Source: Castellaniella sp. UBA6218
GTDB lineage: Bacteria; Pseudomonadota; Gammaproteobacteria; Burkholderiales; Burkholderiaceae_B
Length of the DNA stretch: 32,969 nt
Direction: 5' to 3'
NCBI GenBank assembly: GCA_002421865.1
Contig: DISE01000109.1
Span: forward strand, 1 to 32,969
The translations under genes and the position numbers were made by a program. The notes beneath the pieces are model-generated. The model saw only the letters and a program-made list of their open reading frames with translations. It had not been told where the DNA came from and did not search any database. Shown here in pieces: positions 7,813-15,972 of this stretch (positions are counted from its first letter, which is position 1; each line of letters starts with the position of its first letter).

Positions 7813-7956
7813 TTGGTTTCATGGGGCTTTGTTAATCAAATCACAACTGTCCGGCGGAAATCCGCGACCACTGAACCGAAGGAAAGGGCGGGGTTTTGCC
7901 GGGTGCGGAAAACCAGTAGAATTCAGTCCTTTGGAACCAGGCTCGTAACCTTCTTC
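7813..7956 (+). promoter_or_regulatory. Leader of glyQ: weak promoter and two short stem-loops
   Basis: TTGGTT (7813-7818) and TCAAAT (7836-7841), 17 bases apart, are a weak sigma-70 candidate. The leader then contains the palindrome GCGGAAATCCGC (starting at 7854) and a stem formed by GGTTTT (7892-7897) with AAAACC (7909-7914), enclosing a CCG/CGG inner pair. I see no T-box and no glycine-riboswitch core. No clear Shine-Dalgarno precedes ATG 7957. The pieces could be regulatory or incidental. Confidence 0.3.
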
Positions 7957-8835
7957 ATGCTGACTTTTCAGGACATCATCCTCACGCTGCAAAATTACTG
8001 GGGGCAACGCGGTTGTGCGCTGCTCCAGCCTTACGACATGGAGGTCGGCGCCGGCACCAGCCATACCGCCACCTTCCTGCGCGCCCTCGGCCCGGAGCCG
8101 TGGAACGCCGGCTACGTCCAGCCATCGCGCCGCCCCAAGGACGGCCGCTATGGCGAGAATCCCAACCGCCTGCAGCACTATTACCAGTTTCAGGTGGTGC
8201 TCAAGCCCGCCCCGGAAAACATCCTGGAGCTTTACCTGGGCTCGCTGGAAGCGCTGGGCTTCGACCTGAAAAAGAACGACATCCGCTTCGTCGAGGACGA
8301 CTGGGAAAATCCCACCCTCGGCGCTTGGGGCCTGGGCTGGGAAGTCTGGCTGAACGGTATGGAGGTGACCCAGTTCACCTATTTCCAGCAGGTCGGCGGC
8401 ATCGACTGCAAGCCGATCACCGGTGAGATCACCTACGGCCTGGAACGCCTGGCGATGTATCTGCAGGGCGTGGAGAACGTCTTTGACCTGACCTGGACGG
8501 AAGGGCTCACCTACCGCGATGTCTACCACCAGAACGAGGTGGAGCAGTCCACTTACAACTTCGAGCACAGCGACGTGGAGTTCCTGCTGACCGCCTTCAA
8601 CGCCCACGAGAAACAGGCCAAGCACCTGATGGGGCAGCAGCTTGCCCTGCCGGCCTACGAACAAGTCCTGAAAGCCGCGCACACCTTCAACCTGCTGGAC
8701 GCGCGCGGCGCCATCAGCGTCACCGAACGCGCCACCTACATCGGCCGCATCCGCGCCCTTTCCCGCGCCGTGGCGCAGGCTTACTACGATGCGCGCGAAC
8801 GCCTGGGCTTCCCCATGCTGCGGGAGGTCGCGTGA
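7957..8835 (+). CDS. glyQ: Glycine--tRNA ligase alpha subunit
   Basis: With GlyS it forms the heterotetrameric (alpha2beta2) class II glycyl-tRNA synthetase. The alpha subunit carries the aminoacylation core. The 292-residue product matches the family in length and sequence: LLQPYDMEVGAGTSHTATFL near residues 22-41, YVQPSRRPKDGRYGENPNRLQ-type motif 2, DWENPTLGAWGLGWEVWLNG, and the end SRAVAQAYYDARERLGFPML. The start at 7957 is chosen because homologues begin with MLTF at this point; an open frame continues 76 codons upstream without homology. The stop overlaps the start region of glyS. In most betaproteobacteria lnt lies directly upstream; here a proline-tailed hypothetical gene does. Its C-terminal third resembles Nitrosomonadales-type GlyQ more than Bordetella-type in my recollection, which is relevant to a possible assembly join. 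Confidence 0.98.
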   Translation: MLTFQDIILTLQNYWGQRGCALLQPYDMEVGAGTSHTATFLRALGPEPWNAGYVQPSRRPKDGRYGENPNRLQHYYQFQVVLKPAPENILELYLGSLEALGFDLKKNDIRFVEDDWENPTLGAWGLGWEVWLNGMEVTQFTYFQQVGGIDCKPITGEITYGLERLAMYLQGVENVFDLTWTEGLTYRDVYHQNEVEQSTYNFEHSDVEFLLTAFNAHEKQAKHLMGQQLALPAYEQVLKAAHTFNLLDARGAISVTERATYIGRIRALSRAVAQAYYDARERLGFPMLREVA

Positions 8836-8837
8836 TC

Positions 8838-10982
8838 ATGAGCATGAATCCGAACACGCGCCCGCTGGTCGTCGAACTGGTCACCGAGGAGCTTCCTCCC
8901 AAAGCGCTGGACGCCCTGGGCCAGGCCTTCGCCGAGGGCATCCGCAAGACGCTCGACGCACTCGGCCTGCTGGCCTCGCCATGCGCCTGCACCGCTTACG
9001 CCACGCCCCGGCGACTGGCCGTGCGGCTGGACGCCGTCCTGGATCAGGCGCCCGACCAGGCCTACGCTGAAAAACTCATGCCCGCGTCCATCGGACTGGA
9101 CGCCGCGGGCTCACCCACCGCCGCACTGCAGAAGAAACTCCAGGCCAAGGGCCTGGGGCATCTGGGTGTCGACAACCTGACCCGCAAACACGACGGCAAG
9201 CAGGATGTGCTCTACGCCGAAGGCACGGCCCCCGGCGCCCGTCTGGCCGACGGCCTGCAGCAGGCCCTGGACTACGCCGTCACCCACCTGCCCATCCCCA
9301 AGGTCATGCAATACCAGCTGGCCGACGGCCGCACCAACGTCAAGTTCGTGCGCCCGGCCCAGCGTCTGCTGGCCCTGTGGGGCGCCGACATCGTGTCCGT
9401 GCGCGCGCTGGGTCTGGAATCCGGCCGGATCACCCTGGGGCACCGTTTCCTGGAAGGCGGCCCGCTGTCCATCGAATCGGCCGACGCCTGGGCCGGGCGC
9501 CTGGCCGACGACGGCCGCGTCGTGCCGTCCTTCGCCGATCGGCGCACGCTGATCGCCCGGCAACTGGCCGAAGCCTCCGCCTCGCTGGGCGCGACCATCG
9601 GCCAGGACCCCGCGGTCGAGGCCCTGCTCGACGAGGTCACCGCCCTGGTCGAGTATCCGACGGTCTATGTCGGCGCGTTCGAGGAAGCTTTCCTGGCCGT
9701 GCCGCCGGAATGCCTGATCCTGACGATGCGGCTGAACCAGAAATACTTCCCCCTGTTCGACCCGTCCACCGGGGCGCTGACCCACCGCTTCCTGATCGTC
9801 AGCAACATGCGCCCCGCCGACCCGTCGCACATCATCCAGGGCAATCAGCGCGTGGTGCGCCCACGCCTGGCCGACGCGCAGTTCTTCTACCAGACCGACC
9901 TGAAGACGCCTCTGGGCGAGCGCGTGGCCGAACTGGCCAACAGCGTCTATCACAACAAGCTCGGCACCCAGCTGCAGCGCACCGAACGCGTGCGCGCGCT
10001 GGCCCGCTGGCTGGCGCCGCTGCTGGGCGGCCAGGCCGCATCCGCCGACCGTGCCGCCCTGCTGGCCCACGCCGACCTGGGCACCCAGATGGTGGGCGAA
10101 TTCCCCGAACTGCAGGGCATCATGGGCGCCTATTACGCCGCTCACGACGGCGAGCCCGCCGATGTGGTGCGCGCCCTGCGCGACCAGTACCGCATCCGCC
10201 TGGACGAACCCGTCGGCACCGACACGCTCACGGCCGCCGTCCTGTTCATGGCGGAACGCGCAGAAACCCTGGTGGGGATCTGGGGCATCGGCCTGGCCCC
10301 CACGGGCGAACGCGACCCCTACGGCCTGCGCCGCGCGGCCCTGGGTCTGATCAGCGCCTACGAACAGCTCACGGCCGGTGGCCAGCTTCAGGCCAGCCAG
10401 GACTCCCCGGCGCGCCTGTCCGCCCTGCTGGCGCAGGCAGCGGCCGGCTTCGCCCCCGGCACACTGGCCGAGGGCACGGTCGATGCCGTGCTGGACTTCG
10501 TCTACGAACGCTGCCGCAACCAGCTGGCTGCCGGCTTCGACCGTTCGGCCATCGATGCCGTGCTGGCCCTGCGCCCGCCGCTGCACCAGGTCGCGGCGCG
10601 CGTCCGGGCCTGCGAACAATTCGCCGCGCTGCCCGAGGCCGAATCCCTGGCCGCCGCCAACAAGCGCGTCAGCAACCTGCTGAAAAAAGCCGACGACACG
10701 CAACCCGGCTTTGATCCCGCGCTGCTGGCCGAACCAGCCGAACGCCAGCTGGCCGAAACCATCGGACGCCTGGAACCGCAAGCCACCGCCCAATTGCAGG
10801 CTGGCGACTTCACCGCCAGCCTGGCCACCCTGGCCCAGGCTCGCGCCGCCGTCGACGCGTTCTTCACCGACGTCATGGTCATGGCCGAAGACCCCCGCGT
10901 GCGGGCCAACCGCCTGGCGCTGCTGAGATCCCTGCACGGTCTGATGAACCAGGTCGCCGACCTGTCGAGGCTCGCCCGGTGA
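8838..10982 (+). CDS. glyS: Glycine--tRNA ligase beta subunit
   Basis: Beta subunit of the bacterial alpha2beta2 glycyl-tRNA synthetase; it binds the tRNA. The 714-residue product shows the conserved start LVVELVTEELPPKAL, YATPRRLAV, the segment FVRPAQRLLALWGAD, PPECLILTMRLNQKYFPLF and an HD-like domain around KLGTQLQRTERV…GEFPELQGIMGAYY. The C-terminus is an anticodon-binding domain (DVMVMAEDPRVRANRLALL). Three starts are close together: GTG 8832, ATG 8838 and ATG 8844. ATG 8838 is best spaced from GGGAGG (8822-8827). The gene overlaps or abuts glyQ, and its stop overlaps the gmhB start by four bases (GTGA), indicating translational coupling. Base composition is visibly higher in GC from here rightward. 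Confidence 0.98.
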   Translation: MSMNPNTRPLVVELVTEELPPKALDALGQAFAEGIRKTLDALGLLASPCACTAYATPRRLAVRLDAVLDQAPDQAYAEKLMPASIGLDAAGSPTAALQKKLQAKGLGHLGVDNLTRKHDGKQDVLYAEGTAPGARLADGLQQALDYAVTHLPIPKVMQYQLADGRTNVKFVRPAQRLLALWGADIVSVRALGLESGRITLGHRFLEGGPLSIESADAWAGRLADDGRVVPSFADRRTLIARQLAEASASLGATIGQDPAVEALLDEVTALVEYPTVYVGAFEEAFLAVPPECLILTMRLNQKYFPLFDPSTGALTHRFLIVSNMRPADPSHIIQGNQRVVRPRLADAQFFYQTDLKTPLGERVAELANSVYHNKLGTQLQRTERVRALARWLAPLLGGQAASADRAALLAHADLGTQMVGEFPELQGIMGAYYAAHDGEPADVVRALRDQYRIRLDEPVGTDTLTAAVLFMAERAETLVGIWGIGLAPTGERDPYGLRRAALGLISAYEQLTAGGQLQASQDSPARLSALLAQAAAGFAPGTLAEGTVDAVLDFVYERCRNQLAAGFDRSAIDAVLALRPPLHQVAARVRACEQFAALPEAESLAAANKRVSNLLKKADDTQPGFDPALLAEPAERQLAETIGRLEPQATAQLQAGDFTASLATLAQARAAVDAFFTDVMVMAEDPRVRANRLALLRSLHGLMNQVADLSRLAR

Positions 10983-11533
10983 AACTCATCATCCTCGACC
11001 GCGACGGCGTCATCAACCACGACAGCGACGCGTTCATCAAGTCGCCCGACGAATGGGTGCCGATTCCCGGCAGCCCGGAAGCCATCGGCCGGCTCAGCCA
11101 GGCCGGCTGGCGCGTGGTGGTGGCCACCAACCAGTCCGGCATCGCCCGGGGCCTGTTCACCATGGAGACCCTGGGCGCGATCCATGCCCGGATGCGCCAG
11201 GTGGTGGCCGACGCGGGAGGGCGCATCGACGCCATTTTCTGCTGTCCTCACGGCCCGGACGAAGGCTGCGCCTGCCGCAAGCCCATGCCCGGCATGCTGC
11301 ACGACATCGCCCAGCGCCTGGACGTGCGCCTGGACGGAGTCCCGCTGGTGGGCGACAGCCTGCGCGACCTGCGCGCGGCGGCCGCCGCGCGCTGCGCACC
11401 CTGGCTGGTCCTGACCGGCAAGGGCCGCAAGACCTGGGAAACCTCGGGCACCAGCGGTGAACTCCCCGCCGGCACCCAGGTCCGCGACGACCTGGCCGCG
11501 GTGGCCGACACCCTGCTGAAGGCCGCGCCATGA
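10979..11533 (+). CDS. gmhB: D-glycero-beta-D-manno-heptose 1,7-bisphosphate 7-phosphatase
   Basis: Removes the 7-phosphate in synthesis of ADP-heptose for the LPS inner core. It is a 184-residue HAD-family phosphatase with the nucleophile and acid aspartates in LDRDGVIN (Asp7, Asp9), the TNQSGIARG motif (about 51-59), and the GmhB-specific zinc ligands in CCPHGPDEGCACRKP (about 95-109). The late acidic motif is VGDSLRDL. The start is GTG at 10979, overlapping the glyS stop by four bases; the stop overlaps the plsC start (ATGA). It belongs to the glyQ-glyS-gmhB-plsC operon, an order I recall in many betaproteobacteria. Confidence 0.96.
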   Translation: MKLIILDRDGVINHDSDAFIKSPDEWVPIPGSPEAIGRLSQAGWRVVVATNQSGIARGLFTMETLGAIHARMRQVVADAGGRIDAIFCCPHGPDEGCACRKPMPGMLHDIAQRLDVRLDGVPLVGDSLRDLRAAAAARCAPWLVLTGKGRKTWETSGTSGELPAGTQVRDDLAAVADTLLKAAP

Positions 11534-12261
11534 CCTATCTTCGATCCACGCTCTACATGATCTACCTGGTCGTGACGGTGATCCCTTACGCCCTGTGCTG
11601 CGTGCTGTGGGCGCCGCTGCCCCTGTCCTGGCGCTACCGGCTGACCCTGGGCTGGCCGCGCATGGCGCTGTGGGGCGCCCGCTGGATCCTGGGCATGCGC
11701 TATCAGGCGCAAGGATGGGAACATCTGCCCGTCAAAGGGCCGGCCATCATCCTGTCCAAGCACCAGTCCGCATGGGAAACCCTGTACTTCGCGGTGAAGC
11801 TGCCGCGCGACGTAGTCTTCGTGTACAAAAAGGAACTGCACCGCGTGCCCTTCTTCGGCTGGAGCCTGGCGCTGCTCAGCATGATTCCCATCGACCGCAC
11901 CAAAGGCAAGGAATCCTTCGACCAGGTCGTGAAGATCGGCAGCCGGCGCCTCGAAGAAGGCCGCTGGCCCGTGCTGTTTCCCGAGGGTACCCGCGTGGCG
12001 CCCGGCAAGACCGGCCGCTACAAGCAGGGGGGCGCGCTGCTGGCCTGCCGCACGGGGGTGCCGGTGATACCGGTCGCCCACAATGCGGGGGAATGCTGGC
12101 CACGCAACGCCTTCCTGAAGACACCGGGGCTGGTGACCGTGTCTTTCGGACCCGCCATCGATCCAGCGGGCCATACGCCGACTTCACTGAACGACGCCGT
12201 GCGCGACTGGATCGAGGCCGAAATGCGGCGCCTCAATCCCGAGCGCTATGCAAAGCACTGA
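11530..12261 (+). CDS. plsC: 1-acyl-sn-glycerol-3-phosphate acyltransferase
   Basis: Makes phosphatidic acid from lysophosphatidic acid at the inner membrane. The 243-residue product has an N-terminal hydrophobic anchor (about 7-30), then the acyltransferase block I in the form KHQSAWET (His then Glu five residues on, the H-x4-E variant seen in beta-proteobacterial PlsC), block II with RVPFFGW, and block III FPEGTR (about 155-160), followed by PVIPVAHNAG. Start ATG 11530 overlaps the gmhB stop by four bases. The C-terminus overlaps the following peptidase gene by 14 bases. Neighbouring genes act in LPS and lipid biogenesis, consistent with an envelope role. Confidence 0.93.
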   Translation: MTYLRSTLYMIYLVVTVIPYALCCVLWAPLPLSWRYRLTLGWPRMALWGARWILGMRYQAQGWEHLPVKGPAIILSKHQSAWETLYFAVKLPRDVVFVYKKELHRVPFFGWSLALLSMIPIDRTKGKESFDQVVKIGSRRLEEGRWPVLFPEGTRVAPGKTGRYKQGGALLACRTGVPVIPVAHNAGECWPRNAFLKTPGLVTVSFGPAIDPAGHTPTSLNDAVRDWIEAEMRRLNPERYAKH

Positions 12262-13177
12262 CGGCCGCCAGCTCGACCTGTTCGGGCCGGCCGAAGACCT
12301 CGCGGGCAGTCTCGGCGCCGGCAGGCCCGCGCCCCACCCGGCGCACGAGCCACCCGCCCGTCAGAGGCCGGTACCCGGCCCGCACCGCCCCGACGCCGCC
12401 CCGCCCCCTCAACCGCCGTCCGCGCTGCCACCGGGCGCGCGCTGGCTGACTCTCGAACTGGAAGATGGGCGGGTGCTGGGCTACGTGCTGCGCCGGGCCC
12501 GCCGCAAGACCATCGGACTGCACATCCGCGACGCCGGACTGGCGATCCAGGCCCCCGCCTGGGCCACGCGCGCGCAGATCGAGGACGCCATCCGCCACAA
12601 GGCCGCCTGGATACGGGACAAGCTCCAGGACCGTGACCGCAGGCTGGAACAGCTCGCCTTGCAGGCCGGCCAATGGCGCCCGGGCGGCCGCATCCCCTAT
12701 CTTGGCGTCGCCATCGAACTGCGCCTGGACGGCGCCCGGCCGGTCCGCTACGAAGGCGATCCCGCCGCACCTGCGGAGGGCGACCGGCTGTTCCTGCCCC
12801 TGCCCGACACGGCCGACGCCGGCCGCGTCCAGGAGCGCGCACAGGCCTGGCTACAGGCGCGCGCGCGGGTCGATTTCGAGGTGCGGTTGCGGCTCTGCCT
12901 GGACCGGACGGGACGGTCGATCGCCGGCTGGGGACTGTCATCCGCCCAGGGGCGGTGGGGTTCGTGCAGCAGCCAGGGGCGCATTCGCCTGAACTGGCGC
13001 CTGATTCATTTCGCCCCGACGTTGATCGACTATGTGGTCGCCCACGAAATCGCCCACCTGAAGGAAATGAACCACGGCCCGGACTTCTGGCGCGAGGTCG
13101 AACGCCTGTGCCCGGATTTCAGAGCTGCGCGCGACACGCTGCGGCGTCAGCCCCCGGATACTTTGCCGCTGATCTGA
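12248..13177 (+). CDS. YgjP/SprT-type zinc metallopeptidase-like protein (DUF45)
   Basis: A 309-residue cytoplasmic protein of the M48-like YgjP family, commonly annotated as a metal-dependent hydrolase. The first 60 residues are Pro/Arg-rich and look disordered. The core has the typical RRARRKTIGLHI start (about 80-91) and the zinc site HEIAHLKEMNH (His266, Glu267, His270, third ligand His276), followed by GPDFWREVERLCPDF. The upstream GWGLSSAQGRWGSCSSQGRIRLNWRL region, split by the WGSCS motif, is also diagnostic. Start ATG 12248 lies inside the plsC end (14-base overlap). Its substrate is not established for the family. Confidence 0.9.
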   Translation: MQSTDGRQLDLFGPAEDLAGSLGAGRPAPHPAHEPPARQRPVPGPHRPDAAPPPQPPSALPPGARWLTLELEDGRVLGYVLRRARRKTIGLHIRDAGLAIQAPAWATRAQIEDAIRHKAAWIRDKLQDRDRRLEQLALQAGQWRPGGRIPYLGVAIELRLDGARPVRYEGDPAAPAEGDRLFLPLPDTADAGRVQERAQAWLQARARVDFEVRLRLCLDRTGRSIAGWGLSSAQGRWGSCSSQGRIRLNWRLIHFAPTLIDYVVAHEIAHLKEMNHGPDFWREVERLCPDFRAARDTLRRQPPDTLPLI

Positions 13178-13216
13178 GTATGATGTCATATTGCTGTGCA
13201 ACTGGAGGATCCCATC

Positions 13217-13612
13217 ATGCGCCTGCTCCACACGATGCTGCGTGTCGGCAACCTGGACCGTTCACTGATGTTCTACACCGAGACCCTGGGCATGCGGTTG
13301 CTGCGCCGCAAGGACTATCCTGAAGGCCGTTTCACCCTGGCCTTTGTAGGCTACCAGGATGAAGCCGATGGCGCCGTCATCGAACTGACCCATAACTGGG
13401 ACACCGACCGTTACGAGATCGGCACCGGCTATGGCCACATCGCCATCGAGGTCGAGGACGCCTACGACACCTGCGCCACCATCAAGGCGCGCGGCGGTCT
13501 GGTCGTACGCGAAGCCGGCCCCATGAAGCACGGCACCACCGTGATCGCCTTCGTCGAGGATCCCGACGGCTACAAGATCGAACTGATCCAGCGCTCGGGT
13601 CGCGAAGATTAA
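13217..13612 (+). CDS. gloA: Lactoylglutathione lyase (glyoxalase I)
   Basis: Converts the hemithioacetal of methylglyoxal and glutathione to S-lactoylglutathione. The 131-residue product retains all four metal ligands at the E. coli positions: His5, Glu56, His74 and Glu122, and lacks the insertions of the zinc-type enzyme, so a nickel-type GlxI is expected. The start ATG 13217 has GGAGG (13204-13208) eight bases upstream. An upstream GTG (13196) would add seven residues without homology. It follows the peptidase gene after 39 bases and ends 13 bases from the convergent rsmA stop. Confidence 0.97.
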   Translation: MRLLHTMLRVGNLDRSLMFYTETLGMRLLRRKDYPEGRFTLAFVGYQDEADGAVIELTHNWDTDRYEIGTGYGHIAIEVEDAYDTCATIKARGGLVVREAGPMKHGTTVIAFVEDPDGYKIELIQRSGRED

Positions 13613-13625
13613 AGGCCGCTTGCGC

Positions 13626-14453
13626 TCAGGCGGTCGGGATGACTCCGGCGGCCGACAGGGCGTCAGCCATGTCCATGAACTGCGCCACCGTCAATTCCTG
13701 GGGCCGCGCTGTCGGCGCCACACCCAGGGCGTCCCAGTCGAGCCATTCCGCCCAGGCGCCCAGGCTGCCCCGGATCATCTTGCGGCGCTGTTCGAAGACC
13801 CGCGCCACCAGCCGTTCGAACACCCGCGCGTCGCGGGGGCGACGCAGCGTGTCGGCCGCCAGCGGACGCATGCGCACCACGGCCGACATGACCCGCGGCG
13901 GCGGATCGAAGGCCTCGGGCGGCACGTCGAACAGATGCGTCATCCGGTAGCGCGCCTGGAGCATGACGGACAGGCGTCCGTACTGGCTGTCGCCGGGGCG
14001 GGCCACCATGCGGTCGATGACCTCGCGCTGCAGCATGAAATGCTGATCGCGGATCTGGCCGGCCCAGTGCAGCAGATGGAACAGTAGCGGACTGGAAATG
14101 TTGTAGGGCAGGTTGCCGACCACGCGCAACCGGGGAGCGGCGGCCACGCCCGGGCCCGCATCGGCGTCGGGCGACAGGTCGCCGAAATCCACGGTCAGCG
14201 CATCGGCCTCGACCACCCTCAGACGGTCCTCGCCCCACCGGCCGCGCAGCCGCCGGGCCAGATCGCGGTCCAGTTCGATCACGGTCAAACGGTCCAGCCG
14301 GTCCAGCAGGGGCGCCGTCAATGCCGACAGACCCGGACCAATCTCGACCACGGCATCGTCGGGCCGCGGGTCGATGGCGCGCACGATGGCATCCACCACC
14401 GATTCGTCGGCCAGGAAGTGCTGGCCGAAGCGTTTGCGCGCCTGATGAGCCAT
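13626..14453 (-). CDS. rsmA: 16S rRNA (adenine1518/1519-N6)-dimethyltransferase
   Basis: Dimethylates two adjacent adenosines in helix 45 of 16S rRNA late in small-subunit assembly. The 275-residue product has KRFGQHFL (7-14), the SAM loop VVEIGPGLSALT (about 35-46), VIELDRDLA, the adenine-binding catalytic motif NLPYNISSP (about 113-121), and the C-terminal domain with FDPPPRVMSAVVR. The start ATG 14453 lies one base after the surA stop, so the gene is translated with surA and lptD. In E. coli and Pseudomonas pdxA lies between surA and rsmA; it is absent here. It is convergent with gloA. Confidence 0.97.
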   Translation of the reverse strand: MAHQARKRFGQHFLADESVVDAIVRAIDPRPDDAVVEIGPGLSALTAPLLDRLDRLTVIELDRDLARRLRGRWGEDRLRVVEADALTVDFGDLSPDADAGPGVAAAPRLRVVGNLPYNISSPLLFHLLHWAGQIRDQHFMLQREVIDRMVARPGDSQYGRLSVMLQARYRMTHLFDVPPEAFDPPPRVMSAVVRMRPLAADTLRRPRDARVFERLVARVFEQRRKMIRGSLGAWAEWLDWDALGVAPTARPQELTVAQFMDMADALSAAGVIPTA

Positions 14454-14454
14454 G

Positions 14455-15972
14455 TCAGCGATCCCCGCCAGCCACCTTTTCCAGGCGATTGTCGATGTAG
14501 GCCTGGGCGCGCAGCTGGTCGAGCCAATCCTCGTAGGCCGGTCCGATGCGGCGTTGCATCAGCTCGCGGCGCGCCTGCATGCGGCGGAATTCCTGCTCCA
14601 TGTTCTTGGTCTGGCGGCCCTCGACCTGGATCAGGTGCCAGCCGAACGGCGATTTGACCGGTTCGCTCACCTGGCCGTCCTGCAGGGCATTCATGGCCTG
14701 CTCGAAGGCCGGCACGGTCTCTCCGGGGTTGAGCCAGCCCAGGTCGCCGCCTTGAGGCGCGGAGGCGTCCTCGGAATAGCGCTTGGCCAGCTCGGCGAAG
14801 GATTCGCCGTTCTCGATGCGGGTGCGCAGGCCTTCGAGGATGGCGCGCGCCTTGGCATCGTCGACGACCTTGGAGGTCTTGATCAGGATGTGGCGGGCAT
14901 GGGTCTGCGTGACCATCATGGGGCCCGAGGGCGCCGGCGCACGGGTCGCGGCGGCCTCCGGAGCCGGCGCCTGGGCGGATCGGGCGGGCGCGGCCTGGGC
15001 GGACTTGGGGGCGGGACGCTGGGCGTAGCCCCGGCGCAGGACTTTCAGGATGTGGAAGCCGCGGCCGCTCTGCACGACGCCGCTGATGCCGCCAGCCGGC
15101 GTGTTCGCGATGGCCTGGGAGAACAGGTCGGGCCAGTCGTGCAAGGGCCGGATGCCCATATTGCCGCCTTCCAGGGCCTGCGGTCCGTTCGACGAAGCGG
15201 CGGCCACACCGGCGAAATCGGCGCCGGACTTCAGCTTGCGCAGGATGGCCTCGGCCTGCTTGCGTTTCTCCTGGACGACGCTTTCGGCGGCGTAGTCGGG
15301 AACCTCGATCAGGATCTGTGCCAGTTCGACCAGTTCGGGGCCGGCCGGCGCGGGCGCGGGCGCGGGTTCGCTCGCGGGCGCGGCCGCGGGCGGCGCAGCC
15401 ATCGGCTGGCCGGCGTTCATCGCCAGGAAGGCGTCAACGTCACTGTCGCTGATGGTGATGCGGTCCTCGACGAAGCGCTGGCGCAGGATGTCGTCCTGGA
15501 TCTGGGAACGCAGGTCGGCGCGGTAATCGTTCCAGCTCAGGCCGCTGTTGGCGATTTCACGCTGCAATTGTTCGACTGTGATGCGATTGCGCTGGGCGAT
15601 GGTCTGCACGGCGCGGTCGACCTGCGCGTCGGACACGCGAATGCCGACACGCTTGGCCTCGTGATCCTGCAGGATCGCGTTGATCATCTGCTGCAGCACC
15701 TGGCGCCTCAGCACAGACGCCTCGGGTACAGGGATGCGCTGCTGCTCCATCTGGCGGCGCACCTGGACCGCCTTGGCGTCGACCTGGGCCAGTGTGATGA
15801 CTTCCTTGTCGACGATGGCGGCGATGCCGTCCACGAATTGCTCGGATGCGGCCTGGGCGGGGGCCGGGCGGGGCGCCGGCTTGCCGGTCGCCAGGGCGGA
15901 CGCCGACACCCCGACGCTCAGCACGACGGCCAGCGACAGGGCACGGACTGGATGACGCAAGCCAGACATCAT
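14455..15972 (-). CDS. surA: Periplasmic peptidyl-prolyl isomerase and chaperone SurA
   Basis: Escorts outer-membrane beta-barrel proteins through the periplasm. The 505-residue product starts with a signal peptide (about 1-29), followed by a SurA N-domain (about 44-190, VDGIAAIVDKEVIT). It has two parvulin (PpiC) domains at about 213-313 and 352-455 (second: HARHILIKTS … GGDLGWLNPGE … SPFGWHLIQV), and a C-terminal helix. Long Ala/Pro-rich linkers before the first domain (about 188-212) and between the domains (about 316-350) make it longer than E. coli SurA (428 residues). Start ATG 15972 overlaps the lptD stop by three bases. LptD is itself a SurA client, so the pairing is functional. Confidence 0.96.
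   Translation of the reverse strand: MMSGLRHPVRALSLAVVLSVGVSASALATGKPAPRPAPAQAASEQFVDGIAAIVDKEVITLAQVDAKAVQVRRQMEQQRIPVPEASVLRRQVLQQMINAILQDHEAKRVGIRVSDAQVDRAVQTIAQRNRITVEQLQREIANSGLSWNDYRADLRSQIQDDILRQRFVEDRITISDSDVDAFLAMNAGQPMAAPPAAAPASEPAPAPAPAGPELVELAQILIEVPDYAAESVVQEKRKQAEAILRKLKSGADFAGVAAASSNGPQALEGGNMGIRPLHDWPDLFSQAIANTPAGGISGVVQSGRGFHILKVLRRGYAQRPAPKSAQAAPARSAQAPAPEAAATRAPAPSGPMMVTQTHARHILIKTSKVVDDAKARAILEGLRTRIENGESFAELAKRYSEDASAPQGGDLGWLNPGETVPAFEQAMNALQDGQVSEPVKSPFGWHLIQVEGRQTKNMEQEFRRMQARRELMQRRIGPAYEDWLDQLRAQAYIDNRLEKVAGGDR

Noticed and set aside
7849..7956. Glycine riboswitch or T-box upstream of glyQ
   Set aside because: I found neither the glycine aptamer core nor a T-box sequence with a Gly specifier loop; only small hairpins.
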